A stretch of DNA of 64,000 nucleotides from Elephas maximus indicus (GCF_024166365.1 NC_064846.1:26619866-26683865); one strand, 5' to 3'. Positions 1-11,399 are shown, counted from the first letter of the stretch. Translations and numbers: made by a program. The notes: generated by a model from the letters alone, not told the origin.

Positions 1-402
1 CCTCTCCTCTCCTCTCCTCTCCTCTCCTCTCCTCTCCTCTCCTCTCCTCTCCTCTCCTCTCCTCTCCTCTCCTCTCCTCTCCTCTCCTCTCCTCTCCTCT
101 CCTCTCCTCTCCTCTCCTCTCCTCTCCTCTCCTCTCCTCTCCTCTCCTCTCCTCTCCTCTCCTCTCCTCTCCTCTCCTCTCCTCTCCTCTCCTCTCCTCT
201 CCTCTCCTCTCCTCTCCTCTCCTCTCCTCTCCTCTCCTCTCCTCTCCTCTCCTCTCCTCTCCTCTCCTCTCCTCTCCTCTCCTCTCCTCTCCTCTCCTCT
301 CCTCTCCTCTCCTCTCCTCTCCTCTCCTCTCCTCTCCTCTCCTCTCCTCTCCTCTCCTCTCCTCTCCTCTCCTCTCCTCTCCTCTCCTCTCCTCTCCTCT
401 CC
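1..402. repeat. (CCTCT)n pentanucleotide array, at least 80 perfect units
   Basis: The first 400 bases are an uninterrupted CCTCT tandem repeat with no substitution, ending in CCCCCTATG. One strand is pure pyrimidine and the other pure purine, a composition able to form triplex (H-DNA). The array runs off the left edge, so its true length is unknown. By synteny it would lie inside the ZDHHC9 3'UTR. Confidence 0.97.
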
Positions 403-830
403 CCCTATGTCCCCGCAAAAAAGAAAAAAAGGATAACCAATACTTCCATTAAGCCTAGGCTGAGTGAGGAGGGAAAGCCCAGCACTGCTGCCCTCCCGGG
501 TAACCCACTCCAAGGCCTTGCCCACCTCGGGCTATGGTAACCACACCGGGGCTTCCTCCAAGCCCCATTCTTCCAGCACTTCCACCGACAGAGTCCCAGA
601 GCCACTTCACCTTGGGGGTGGGCTGTGGCCCCCAGTCCACTCTGCTCAGGACCTGCTCTATTTCAGGGAAGAAGATTTATGTATTATATGTGGCTATATT
701 TCCTAGAGCACCTGTGTTTTTCTCTTTCTAAGCCAGGGTCCTGTCTGGATGACTTATGGGGAGGGGGGAAAGTGTAAACCAGAACTTTTAATCTATTCGA
801 AGGCAATTAAACTGTGTCTAATGCAAACTG
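403..830 (+). other. ZDHHC9: Probable distal part of the ZDHHC9 3'UTR
   Basis: No coding exon is visible here. The call rests on gene order: in mammals ZDHHC9, which encodes a palmitoyltransferase, lies next to and converges on SASH3, so its 3' end is expected here on the + strand. The stretch is repeat-free, non-coding and ends in an ATTAAA signal at 806-811 followed by T- and C-rich DNA. The coding exons would lie left of the window. An alternative is that the transcript continues to the AATAAA at 2394. Confidence 0.5.
806..811 (+). terminator. ZDHHC9: Candidate poly(A) signal ATTAAA (ZDHHC9)
   Basis: ATTAAA sits inside GGCAATTAAACTGTG at the end of the repeat-free, 3'UTR-like block. Cleavage would fall near 825. 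It is one of two candidates for the gene end. Confidence 0.4.
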
Positions 831-2400
831 CCTGCCTCCTCCTTCCCCCTTCCATTTCCAGAACCACCATGGGGTGTGAATGTGTTGGTGTGTGGGGTGG
901 GGATGGGGGTGGGTGTTAAAAGGGGTTGCTTTTTACTTGCCATACTTCCATTTTCCAGGGGGCCCTTTATGTTGGCAAGAGAGCCTGCAGACTCTCCATT
1001 GATCTATACTACATTTCTGAGCTGAAGCTCAGCTTTTACTGGTTTATGAAGAAGGGGCTTTTAAGGCAGTATATAGTGTTAACAAGATTGGGAGGGTGGG
1101 GAGTTATATTTATTCTACTGAACAGAAACAAATTCTTTCTTAGAATATTGTTTTTGTATAGATGGGTGCTGTTCATTGCAAATGAGTCTTGGTTATTAAA
1201 GCAGACTCACCAAGGCCTTCCTTTAGACATATTTTGTTAGAGGTCTTTTTCAAGTGATGGTATGTATTTCTTTTTAAATAGTCTATAATCAAGACTACTT
1301 GCCAATTCCCATCTCACCCTTCCCGTTAATTAATTGGAATTAATGAAATTTGACTGCTCCCAGATTTTCCTTGTAGCATGATTGGAATAGAGCAATCCTT
1401 CTCTAATGGGGAGAGGCAGAGAGAGAGACTCAGATTTCTCGCTTATCTGCCTCTACTTCCCCATTCTTTTTCTGGCTCTCTCAGTTTTGTTCTTGTAGTT
1501 AGATTTTGGCTAGTTCAAAAAAAGGCCAATCCAGGAGGGCTTGGAAGTTATTAGGTTTTTCCAGGTAACCTGCCACTCCTATGAACGCCTTTAGCCCATC
1601 CTAGCTCAGACCACCTCCTCTCCTGGGTTAGGCTGGATTGATCTCCCTCTACTTACCTCAACCACTGTCCTGCTGACCCTTGGTCGGTCAAAGCAGCTTT
1701 CCTTTTCTGACGTAAAGGGCCAAGATGGATATCTCTTCTCTCTGGTGTGAAATTATTATTAGTTTCTGCTTTTCCATACTCCCTGCCCTCTTTCTTTTCC
1801 TTTATAATTCTTCTGTGTTTAAGACCTTGACCAGAAGATCTGTCCCATTCATACCATGAACGAGCTGGGACTGTCCCTAGTCTCAGTCCTGGTCAGAGGG
1901 GAGATTGAAGAATTAATCTTTCCCATGGGAATAGGTTGTAAATTGTTTGGCCTTTTCAATGGTTGACACTCTTTCCAACTCTTCCTTTCCTCCCCATTCC
2001 TCAAGATTCCTGTGCTCCTCACTTCCCCAGGCCAGGATGGTTGGCACTGATCCAAAATCTCTGAGGGAGGGTGGAAGTTGGCTATTTTGGGCCATTTCTT
2101 CATGTCCCTTGCCCTGGCTGAGGTCATCATCTCCCCCTTTGTTTGTCCCCCAATGGCAGAGGTGGTTTCTAATTCTACAGTAGCTAAATTCCATTCTTCC
2201 TGTCTTGACCTTCCTGCCTTTTACTGGCCCCTTTTACTACTGACCAAATCTCTTTACCTTGTTGGGGGAAAAAAGTATTTTGTTTTTAAATCTATTTTTG
2301 AACTTAAATGCAATTTAATATGTAAATCTCTGCACTTTTTTGTGAGCCTACAAATGTATATGTGCTGGGTTTTTTCACTCTCTGGTATTTCTTAATAAAG
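831..2400 (+). other. Non-coding stretch, possible extended 3'UTR
   Basis: This is about 1.5 kb of repeat-poor, T-rich DNA without a convincing coding exon. Short ORFs on both strands lack start context and family similarity. It could be an alternative, longer ZDHHC9 3'UTR ending at the AATAAA near 2394, or plain intergenic DNA. Confidence 0.35.
2394..2399 (+). terminator. Candidate poly(A) signal AATAAA
   Basis: A canonical AATAAA lies in TTCTTAATAAAGAAATC and is followed within 20 bases by a T/G-rich tract (CTTTTTGGGGG), the expected downstream element. It may be the distal ZDHHC9 end. Confidence 0.4.
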
Positions 2401-3090
2401 AAATCTTTCTTTTTGGGGGAAGCCAATTAATGAAGGAGACTTGAATGGTTTTAGAAATACAGGGATGTCTGTTTCTTTGTGCTTCTGCCTCATTTCTTTA
2501 CTTGTGCCTAGTGTGAGTGCTCTGCCCCTCCCGCCATCTTTTGACCCCTTTCTTTGAGGGCCCTCAACTTAGTGGGGCAGAGAGAGGGAGAGACCTGTCC
2601 TGTATCTGGTACCCCTCTGGGAGCACTTGGATTGGCTAAAGCAGTAACCTAGCAACGTAGCCCCCCGCCCTCTCTCCATAGACTAGCCCTGTTAGTCCTT
2701 TTCTTCTAGCTCAGTTCATTTTATACTTCTGAGGCTGGGGCCAGGCTGGGGAAAATCACTGAGGGATTACAGTAAATGGCTTTAAAAAAAAAAGATAATT
2801 TGCTCTTGTGCCTTGGTACTACTAAAGAAGAGCACTGTTTCTCATAATTCACGAAGTGTTTGTGTCTGCTTTGAGAATACATTCTAGAAATCTCTTTCTG
2901 CTCTTAGGAGGTAGGTTTTAGAAATAGTGTCCAAGGCTAAAACTATGACTATCATTCGTTTCAAAGGAGGCAAACCCAGTTCACAAAAAAGGAGAGCAAT
3001 GGTGGATTTCATGTTTTAGATAAATATGAAAGGAGAATAGGAACTATGACTCTGCGCCTGTAAAACTTTTGAATTAATGTTGGTGGAAAA
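2401..3090. other. Intergenic, nothing recognised
   Basis: Unique-looking AT-rich sequence with no ORF or clear repeat that I can support. Confidence 0.5.
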
Positions 3091-3094
3091 CCCT

Positions 3095-3290
3095 GGTATA
3101 ATTAGCTGGTGGTGCAGTCGGTTAACATGCTCAGCTGGGTTTGAGTCCACCCAGAGGTGCCTTGGAAGAAAGCCCTGGAGATCTATTTCCAAATAATCAG
3201 CCATTGAAAACCCTATGGATCATAGTTCTACTCTGACATACATGGGGTCGCCATGAGTCAGAATGGACCCAACAGCAACTGGTTAATTAT
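3095..3290 (+). mobile_element. AfroSINE, long-body subtype
   Basis: A tRNA-like head (GCTGGTGGTGCAGTCGGTTAA) is followed by a B-box-like GGGTTTGAGTCCACCC and a tail reading GGGGTCGCCATGAGTCAGAATGG, ending AACAGCAACTGGTT. This subtype carries a central GCCTTGGAAGAAAGCCCTGG block. The copy is old and diverged. Confidence 0.85.
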
Positions 3291-3639
3291 TTTACAAATA
3301 AACACAAAATACGTTTTTATAGTTTTAATATATACACTGAATTTTCAGGAATGTAACAACTATGTCAATTGAGGGAAGATGGAACTTTATTTTGTTCAGA
3401 ATTTTACCAAGAGTTTTTCATGACTTTTGAAAATCATGTCACTGATGGCAGTGCCATTCATATGTATTTAAGTTGTCAATACAACATACCTGTATTAGTC
3501 TTCATTTGTAGCGGTCGCATTTGCAGTGATTCTGTATATAGGTGGAAACACCTGACTACCTTTTTCTGTCTTTTAGTATAGTCTTGCCTGGTTATTTGCG
3601 TATTGAAATGCATATTACGTACTTATAAATTAGATAGAG

Positions 3640-4100
3640 ATAGATTGTTCCCATCCATTCAGCTCTGATGCATGGCAACCTTATGTACGTACAACAGAAT
3701 GAAACGTTGCCCGGTCCTGCATCAACCTCATAATCACCGGCATGTTTGAATCCATCGTTGCAGCTATTGTGCCAGTCCATCTCACTGAGGGTCTCTCTCA
3801 CCCTCGCTGGCCCTCTGCATCACTACACAGGGTGTCATCCTCTGGCGATTGATCCCTCCTGGTGACATGTCCAAAGGACACAAGTTGGGCAATGTTCTGC
3901 TGTGATCCATAAGGTTTTAATTGACTGATTTTCAGAAGTAGACTCCAGGCCCTTCCTCCAAGTCTGTCTTAGTATGGAAGCTCCACTGAAACCTGTCTGC
4001 CATTGGTGACCCTGCTGGTATTTGAAATACCAGTAGCATAGCTTCTAGCATCATAGTGACATGCAAGCCACTACAGTACAACAGACTGACAGATGGGTGG
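3640..4100 (-). mobile_element. RTE-type LINE 3' end or related SINE, antisense
   Basis: It reads in reverse like the RTE-derived copies at 34918 and 40655: a Pro/Leu-coding remnant, a GGTAGACT-like block, CACTACAGTACAACAGACTGACAG, and a CATGGCAACCTTATGTACGTACAACAG tail. It is diverged and 5' truncated. Confidence 0.6.
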
Positions 4101-4379
4101 CGGTATTATAAATTACTTTCCCTTTATTTCTCCTTTGTATTATAGTTAGTGTATTTCTATTCTAGAAAAATTATGTACATAAGCAAGTTGTATTAAATAT
4201 GAAATTTATTTTAAAGTGGTAGGGGGCGCATTACAAAATATTGAGTATACCAAGGGAGGGCTGGGTCTGATGGGATTGAGAACCACTGGATGAGATCATC
4301 TCAAAGGTCCCTTTCTCACTCTAAATATTTGGAAAGCTTAGAAAATAAACAGTCCCCTCCCCTCACACCTTTATTTGCT

Positions 4380-5555
4380 TTTTTTTTTAATTTTAAAAGT
4401 AATACATGTTCACTGCTGAAAACTGGGAAAGTGCAGAAAAGTAAAGATTTTTTAAAAAATCACCCATGAACTCATCACCAAGACATAATAATCGCTGTTA
4501 ATGTTTTGAGGTATTTCTGTCTAGTCTTTTTTTTTTCTGCACATGTGTGTTTTTAAACATAACTGGAATCCAACTATAAATAGTTTCTTTAAAAAATAAT
4601 ACTGTGTTTTCGGTAGAAGTTTACACAGCAAATTTAGGTTTGCATTTAACAATTTCGGCACAGATTGTTTAGTGACATTGGCTACATTTTTTACAATGTG
4701 TCAGCATTCTCATTAATAGCATTCTGGTTGTTCTATTTCCAGTAATCTAGTTTCCCTGCTCCCTCACCTTCTCATCTTTGTTTTAGGTAATTGTTGACCA
4801 TTTGGTCTCATGTAGATGATTTTTTTAAAGGAGTTCAGTACTCACAGGTGTTATCTTTATTTTATGAGTCAATCTGTTATTTACGTAAAGGGTGACCTCA
4901 GGGGATAGTTTCAGTTCAAGGCTTAAAGAGTATCTCAGGGTGATAGTCTCCGGGAGTCATCTAGTCTCAACTAGTCCAGTAGACCTGGACTTTTTAAGAA
5001 TTTGAGTTCTGTTCTAATAAATATAGTTTTGTAATACTGCTTTTTTACTTAGCATTTTCTCTATCAGTAGAAATTATTTGAAAACTTCTTAATGACTCCA
5101 TAATATGTACACAACCATTCCCCTACTGTCTGACATCTAGGAGTTTCTAATTTTTCATTATTATAAATGATGCTGTGATGAACTCCCTTATATATGGGCG
5201 TATCTGTGATTATTTCCATCGGAGAGATTCCTAGAAGTGGAACTGTTGAGTCAAAGGGAATGCTCTTGAAAAATATGGCCAAATTGCTTTGCAGAAAGGC
5301 TGGCCTGGTTTGTCCTGCCAGCAGTGTATCAGACAGCCCACTTTAGCACATCTCATTTAAAAATTTGGTCACTTGATAGTTGTAAAATGGTATCTCAGTG
5401 TCATTTACTTTCTATTTCTTTGGTTAATAATAAGATTATGCGTTTTCTGTACCTCCCCTCTGCCTTATGTTTTTTGCCACTTGTATTTCTCCTGTGGATT
5501 GTCTTTCAAGTCCTTGGTCTATTTTTCTTTTGGTGTTATGGGGTTTTCTAATTGA
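4380..5555 (-). mobile_element. Old L1 3' region, antisense, interrupted
   Basis: The T-run, the AAAGTAATACATGTTCACTGC motif and the later TGATGCTGTGATGAACTCC and TGGTATCTCAGTG stretches are typical of mammalian L1 3'UTR sequence read backwards. A different LINE piece at about 4600-5000 splits it. Confidence 0.7.
4600..5000 (-). mobile_element. LINE 3'UTR-like insert within the older L1
   Basis: The segment from GGTAGAAGTTTACACAGC to CCTGGACTTTTT resembles the block at 60260-60770: both share a 'TCAGGGGATA' and an 'AAGGCTTAAAG'/'AAGGTTTAAAG' stretch. It therefore belongs to one lineage-specific LINE family, here inserted into the surrounding L1. Confidence 0.55.
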
Positions 5556-7785
5556 TTAATGAGAGCTTAGAGCTCACACTCTACCATGGGGCAGGAAATG
5601 AGGGGACCCTTAACTTAGAAGGCGTTTCACAACTCTGGAACTTAAAATAGAATGATCTTCCTAACATTCCATGCCCCTTTACTCTTTCTTCAACCCTCCA
5701 CCACTTCCCACTGCCTTTTCTGTCAGCACTGCTCATCTGCAGCTATTTGGCTGTGCCACCTCGGCTAAAGGGGTTATAGCTTTGTGCCCAAATAAGAGAC
5801 ATGATGATTATTTGTCATAAAATACAGTGTCGTGCAACATACTGAAAGGGATATATTGAAAATGTAATCCATGCTGCACAGTCTCTTTCTCTCCCTGACA
5901 AACTAATACGGGGACTTACCCCAGGTCACAGAGAGTTTACTAGTAGAGCCAAAGCCAGAACCCAGATCTCCTAATCCCAGTCCAGAGAACTTGGCAAAAC
6001 CCACTGCCCCTTTTGTCAAGTAGATGTAAACAGATAAGGGAGTTTGAATAATTCCAAATGTCACTTGCATGAAATGAGCCTTTCATTGATTTAGTATTCA
6101 ATAAATACATGTTAAATATTGACCACGTGCTTGGATTAACTTTAGAAGAAATTACACTGCAGATCTCACTATCTTGTAAATTGAGAAACAGCAATGATTT
6201 TAGGATTACTTGCCATTTAGGATTAATTTTATCAGTGATCCCTCCATATTAGGCATAGAGTTGGGCTGATATAGGGGGATGGTGATTTGGTTTTTGTTTT
6301 AAATGTCAGTCTCTTAAATCTTTCTCCAGACCCCTGCACTTCGGTTGAACTGATGGTGGGGTTTCATTAGCACAGAAAGTCAGGAAATTGCCTTGCTGGG
6401 TTCCCACAGTCAAGTTGCCTGTCCCTTTGTGAGGGCCATTGCCCTGGACTCTTTCCGAGCTATCCCTGGCAGGTCCCAGAGGCAATGGTATACAAATGCT
6501 ATATTGGTAACTGTGAAGTTATAGGAAAAGTGAAGCCTACGCATCAAGTGCTATAGAATTCCGTTTATTTAGGGCCTTCCTGGAGGAGGAGTCTTGGCTG
6601 CGTCTAGAGGGGAGGCAGTTCCTTCCCACTTGATTGTGTTGGTAGCTGAATAATATGTAGTGCGGGCTGCTGTGGTGTGAGAAGGTAAGGTAACCTCTAT
6701 TGTGAAGGAGAGGTGTGAGAGCCACTTCTTTTCCCCAGCTGGGAAACCTCAGACCTCATCCTGAATTTCCTGACTTGAGGGGGTTGGTGGTATTTGACCT
6801 TACTGAGCCTATGGTGGTCGGTGCCTTTCCCCACCTCCAGAAACCTCATTTTGGCTTTTGTTTTAATGCCCTTGGTCTCTAATGGCCCTACTACAGCCTC
6901 CGACTTCTGTGAAAAACCTTCACACAGTGAGAGGTTGGAAGGTGACTAGCAGAGGCTGGGGCCTTGGTGCCATGTATCACATCAGGCTGCTATAGGGTTC
7001 AAGGGGAGGAGAGGGCATTTGCGGAGGCAGCAGCCTTTGTGTGTGGGGGGCGCTGGGAGAGCCGATCAGAACCTACCTGGAGTAGTCTAAGGTAAGGTTG
7101 TAAGAATGAGAGGTAGGGAGTGAGAGGGGAGAAAGAGTCAGCTGGGATGAGCTAAGGCCCCAAGCTGCTTCCCCTGGTGGAATGGGGAGGAGGGAGGGAC
7201 CTTGAGCTCTGAGTTGGTAAGCTGGCTGGGCTCTTAACTCTTTGTGCCCAGTCTGGAATGCAGTATCCTGGAGGTTACAAAAATGTCTATTGGTTGCCAT
7301 TTATTGTCACTATGTGCCAGGAACTTCATTTACATTATCTAATTTCTTCTAACAACCCCAGGGAGTAGGTATTGTTAGGTCATTATTCCTATTTTACAGA
7401 ACAGAAATGTGTATGTATGCAACTTACCTGACGTCATGTAACCAGTAAGTGGTGGAGCCAGGATTTGCAAACACATTAGTTCAACTCCGAAGACTTTGCT
7501 CTTGCCCACTACACTAACTAGGGATCATAGGTGAGATGGGCCTCGAAGGGAGTGAAATGGAAGTAACAGGTGGTGCAAATTTAGAGGATGGGGCATGCAA
7601 TCATTCACTGAACATTTATTATGTGCTGGGCAGTATGCTAAGTGCTTTATATACGCTATTTCATTAAATCTTCAAAGCACTCCCATGGAGCTGGTACAAT
7701 TATCCCCAACTTATCAATGTGGAAACTAAGGCTCAAGGAGGTTAAGTGGCTTCCCCAAGGTGACGCAGCTGGTGAGTGGCAGAGT
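5556..7785. other. Intergenic DNA with ancient MIR/L2-like fragments
   Basis: No gene is seen. At 7310-7500 and 7590-7790 there are MIR/L2-like stretches (ATTATGTGCTGGGCA, AACTAAGGCTCAAGGAGGTTAAG, then CCCAAGGTGACGCAGCTGG). The rest is unique-looking sequence. Small ORFs here have no support. Confidence 0.5.
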
Positions 7786-8172
7786 CGAGACTTGAACTCA
7801 GTTCTGCCCTAGAGAAGCTTCTACTTGCTGTCCCCAGGCCCTGCATGGGCCCAAGGGCAGAGGAAGAGCCTCATTGCCCTCTTGGACTAGGCCATCCCCA
7901 CCCATTTCCTTCCAGGGGGAGCTAGAGGCTACAGCTCCCTGACCCTCTGACATCCTGGGCTGAGGGTGGGAGTGGGGCCTCCAGCTGTGAAGACTCAGCC
8001 TCTTGGACCTCAGACCTTGGTTTGCGGGGCTGAAGGTGCCACTTGGCATGTTCTAGAAGTCATCGGGGCTGGACACGAGGCTCCAGCAGCCCTGCCTGGA
8101 GGAGAGCTTTGGGCCCTGGGCTGCGGCCCTGTAGGGGTACTGTCTTTCTCACCTCTCAAGGCCTGGCCTGTG
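7786..8172 (+). repeat. Left arm of a near-perfect 387-bp inverted repeat
   Basis: The reverse complement of 15666-16052 matches this block over all 387 positions except one (G at 8131 against T in the other arm). At the left boundary both arms continue into MIR-like sequence, but similarity drops to old-repeat levels. At the right boundary homology stops abruptly after CCTGTG. The arms are 7.5 kb apart. Confidence 0.96.
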
Positions 8173-8397
8173 GTTTACAATCCTTGTTGCCCCTTCTCAC
8201 TGCCCCTCCCAAAGCCCTGTGATTTTGGTGCCCTTGCACAACAAACTAATTTAAGCCTGTATTTATCCCCTACCCACAAGCCCTTAGATACTCTTATCCC
8301 CCAGGACAGGGGAGATTTCCAGAACATCTTTTTCTCAGTCATTCCTCTTTATCTGATTATTTTCCTTTCCTCAGCTGAGAGCTAATAGACATTAACC
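8173..8397. other. Intergenic, nothing recognised
   Basis: Unique-looking sequence immediately right of the inverted-repeat boundary, with no feature that I can support. Confidence 0.4.
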
Positions 8398-8603
8398 AAA
8401 CCTGCTGCCGTGGAGCTGATTCCAACTCATAGCAACCTTTTAGGACAGGGTAGAACTGCCCCATAGGGTTTGTTTCCAAGGCTGTAAATCTTTACAGAAG
8501 CAGATTGCCACGTCTTTCTCCCGTAGAGAGGCTGGTGAGTTTGAACCACCGACCTTTCAGTTGGAAGCTGAGCTCTAATCACTGCACCACCAGTATTCTT
8601 TAG
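8398..8603 (-). mobile_element. AfroSINE, antisense
   Basis: Begins CCAAACCTGCTGCCGTGGAGCT (reverse of the tail) and ends CACTGCACCACCAG (reverse of the tRNA-like head), with GCTGGTGAGTTTGAACCACC as the reversed B box. Confidence 0.88.
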
Positions 8604-9205
8604 ATAGGCGTTACGTGGGGATTTTAAAAGGTATAGGAATCTCCTCTGGCGTGTGTGGATTTTAAGCACTTTGGGCATTATCCTTCTCCCCACTATCTTT
8701 CCAGAAGCCCCGGCCAAAAGGTACCCAGCAGGATAGTGGCTTTGCTGTTACCCCAAATGGTAGGCCAGTGGCTTGGGCCTTATTTGCTTTAATTTTTTTA
8801 ATTGAAATATTGTTCCTTTTTATAGATATAAAGGTAATAATACTTTAAAAATTCAAATAAAACAAAAATATAGAAAGTGAACATTTCTCTCCGTTACTTC
8901 CCCTAACCCTATCCACTCCCTCACCAGATCACTGTTGTTAACCATTTGGCGCACAGCCTCTCAGTCTTTTTTCTGTGTATATGTTTTTTTTTTCTTAAAT
9001 AAAAATGAAATCACCATATAAGTCATATTTTAGTATTTGCTTTTCCCCTTGATATAGCATGAAATTCTTTTACAACAAGAATATTTGTACAGTATTTGTA
9101 TAATCTTAACATTTTAAAGAATAAAAAACACGAAGATTTTCCCCATGTCACTAAATCTTTTTCTACACCATTTTTAATGGCTGCATGGTATTGTATGAAT
9201 GAACC

Positions 9206-9643
9206 CTGTGATGGTTAAGGTTGTATGTCAACTTGACTGAGCCATGATTCTCAGTGGTGAGGCAGTTATGTAATGATGTAATTTGGCTGTTATGTAACGA
9301 TGGAGTCATCCTCCATGATGTGATATGATGTGATCAGCCAATCAGTTGTAAGGGGAATTTTCTTGGGGGTGTGGCCTGCATCCAATATATATATGGATGT
9401 TTTGGCAAAGGTCGCTCACTTGCGCTGGATCCTGCGTCCAGCTCACCATCATCTGACCTTTGGTTCTTTGGAGTTGAGCCAGCTGCCAGCCGTATTGCCT
9501 GCTGAGCTCGGGATTCATCAGCCTCTGCAGCTATGTGAGTCAAAGAAGCTCCAGCTTGACGCCTGACCCATGGACTTGGGGCTTGTCAGCCTCTACAACC
9601 GTGTGAGCCACTTCCTTGAGATAAATTTCTCTCTCTCTCTCTG

Positions 9644-9675
<32 letters not shown>

Positions 9676-9722
9676 CGTACACGCTTCACTGGTTTCGTTT
9701 CACTAGAGAACCCAGCCTAATG
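9206..9722 (+). mobile_element. Unassigned interspersed element inside the L1
   Basis: It starts near TGTGATGGTTAAGGTTGTATG with the motif GTCAACTTGACTGAGCC and ends near CACTAGAGAACCCAGCCTAA. I see no terminal inverted repeat. An internal CT/TA microsatellite lies near its right end. The boundary motifs recur widely in mammalian genomes, but I cannot name the family with confidence. Confidence 0.5.
9628..9680. repeat. (CT)n followed by (TA)n microsatellite
   Basis: A CTCTCTCT tract passes through GTATATGTA into about 14 TA dinucleotides. Confidence 0.95.
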
Positions 9723-9949
9723 TATTTAATTCCTTATTTGCCTTGTTTCCAGTTGTTTACTAGTATAGACAAAACCGTCATGAATATCTTTGCCCATATA
9801 TCTTTGTAGCCTTGTGTGACTATTTCTGTAGATCAAATCCTAGAAGGAGAATGGCTGGGTCACAGGGTCTAAACATTACAGAGGGTCAGATTGTGCCTTT
9901 GAAAGCTTGTCACATGAGGCCTTTTGAGAAGCCATTTAGTATAGAGCTT

Positions 9950-10140
9950 GATAGCCTTGACTCTGAAGTCAGGCAGACTCCGCACTCTGTGACTTCCTAG
10001 TCAACTTCTTTAATCTCTCAGCCTCAGTTTTCTCCTTTTCTCCTCTGTAAACTGGGATGATGGTAGTGCCTACCTCACAGGGGTCCAATGTGAATTATGT
10101 GAGATAATGTATGGTTATGTCTTTTTTTTTTTTTTTTTAC
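9950..10140 (-). mobile_element. MIR-like fragment
   Basis: TTTAGTATAGAGCTTGATAGCC, CTCTGTGACTTCCTAGTCAACTT, CTCAGCCTCAGTTTTCTCC and ACTGGGATGATGG give the usual order of MIR core and flanks. A T-run follows at 10121-10138. Confidence 0.65.
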
Positions 10141-10344
10141 AGTCAGTGCTCACTAAATGATGGCAGTTATTCAGTGGCATTTGGGAGTTGAGGCTGTTTG
10201 GGCTCCCTTCTTTATTTGATGAGAATTGCACTTTTATTCTCCATTTTCTTGATCCTCACAGTCTCTAAGGACAGTGGGATAAGTACAGCTAAGGAGTAAG
10301 GCCTGGGAGCAGAGTTGCCTTCCCTCACTCTAGTGGCAGCTCGC

Positions 10345-10552
10345 TCGGGTGATGGGAGTCCTTTGGTGGTACAAACTGTTAACGTGCTTGGCCACTAATG
10401 GAAAGGTTGGAGGTTCAAATCCACCCAGAGGCACCTCAGAAGAAAATCCTGGTGATCTGCTTCTGAAAACCCAGCCATTGAAAACCCTATGGAGCACAGT
10501 TCTCCTCTGACACACACGGGGTTATCATGAGTCGGAGTCCGCTCTACAGCAA
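10345..10552 (+). mobile_element. AfroSINE, long-body subtype
   Basis: GGGAGTCCTTTGGTGGTACAAAC head, GGAGGTTCAAATCCACCCAG B box, and tail ACACACACGGGGTTATCATGAGTC. A second, different SINE follows directly. Confidence 0.85.
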
Positions 10553-10868
10553 GTTCAGTGGTAGAATTCCCACCTTCCATAAGGGAGACCTGGGTTTGAT
10601 TCCCGGCCAGTGCACCTCACGTGCAGCCACTGCCTATGTGTCAGTGAAGGTTTGCGTATTGCTCTGATGCTGAACAGGTTTCAGTGGATCTAACAGTCTA
10701 AGATGGACTGGTGATCTACTTCTGAAAATCAGCCAGTGCAAACCCTGTGGATCACAATAGCCCAATCTACAACTGATCTTGGGGATGAAGAACCAAGCAG
10801 CATTTTCTTCTGTTGTGCATGGGGTTGGCATGAGTTGGGGCTGACTCGACAGCAGCTAGCAACAAGTG
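10553..10868 (+). mobile_element. SINE with tRNA-Gly/Glu-like head and RTE-type tail
   Basis: The head TTCAGTGGTAGAATTCCCACC with GGTTTGATTCCCGGCC looks like a tRNA A and B box pair distinct from the common AfroSINE head. The body continues through AGCCACTGCCTATGTG to a tail reading GTGCATGGGGTTGGCATGAG, then CAGCAGCTAGCAACAAG. A related copy is at 38705-39010. Confidence 0.7.
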
Positions 10869-11379
10869 CAGATAATGCCGGCAAATAAAGGAAGCTAGAC
10901 GTCTTTGTCTCCATGGCACCTCCCAGGAGATGGTGTAGCTTCAGTGGGCATAGGGTGAGGCCCAGGAAAAGGCAGCCTCAGAGGAAAGCCCCTGCTGAAC
11001 CTAAGTCTCCCCTTGGACCCTGGGCAGGCCTCCATTGCAGGCCCTTCCTCACTGGGGTTAAGGTCTTCAGGGCTCTTGTTAAAATGAACAATTATGGGAA
11101 GAGGGAATTAGTGACCTCTACTCTCAGATCTCAGCCAGACCTTGGGGCCACAGGAGCCAGAGCCCTGTTCTGAGGAGGGCTGGTTAGAGGGATGGGCAGA
11201 GCCAGCAAGGGCTTCAAACTGGAGCTTTTGGTTAGCAGGGTCAAGGACTCAGCATCTTGAGGGAGGGGAAAATGGGCCTGAAAGGACAATGGAGAAACAT
11301 TTTGCTGAAGGCCAGCTTTGAAGGAGACTGGTTTGTCCCTCCCAACCTCTCTCCATTAGGAAGATAACTGGAGACAATA
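10869..11379. other. Intergenic, nothing recognised
   Basis: Repeat-poor DNA between the SINE pair and the presumed SASH3 transcript end. The + strand ORF at 10913-11173 has no domain or splice support. Confidence 0.4.
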
Positions 11380-11399
11380 ATTCAGTTCTACCTATGTAC

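Larger units (their letters stand above)
8775..9950 (-). mobile_element. Old L1 3' region, antisense, split by a 0.5-kb insert
   Basis: L1 3'UTR-like text (TTTTTAATTGAAATATTG, TTAACCATTTGG, GGCTGCATGGTATTGTATG) stops near 9205 and resumes near 9720 with TTTGCCTTGTTTCCAGTTG and AGAAGGAGAATGGCTGGGTC. The gap is the element listed next. Confidence 0.65.

Noticed and set aside
1-402. CRISPR-like or centromeric satellite array
   Set aside because: A 5-bp unit without spacers is a simple microsatellite.
403-706. Last coding exon of ZDHHC9
   Set aside because: No frame gives the Pro/Glu-rich ZDHHC9 C-terminus; the sequence looks like 3'UTR only.
7798-8385. ORFs of 83-139 residues in the left inverted-repeat arm, repeated at 15606-16040
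   Set aside because: Identical ORFs recur only because the DNA is duplicated; both frames of the same block are open and neither resembles a protein family or has exon borders.
10553-10620. A functional tRNA-Gly/Glu gene
   Set aside because: The A- and B-box-like motifs belong to a SINE head; no full cloverleaf or terminator follows, and the body continues as SINE.
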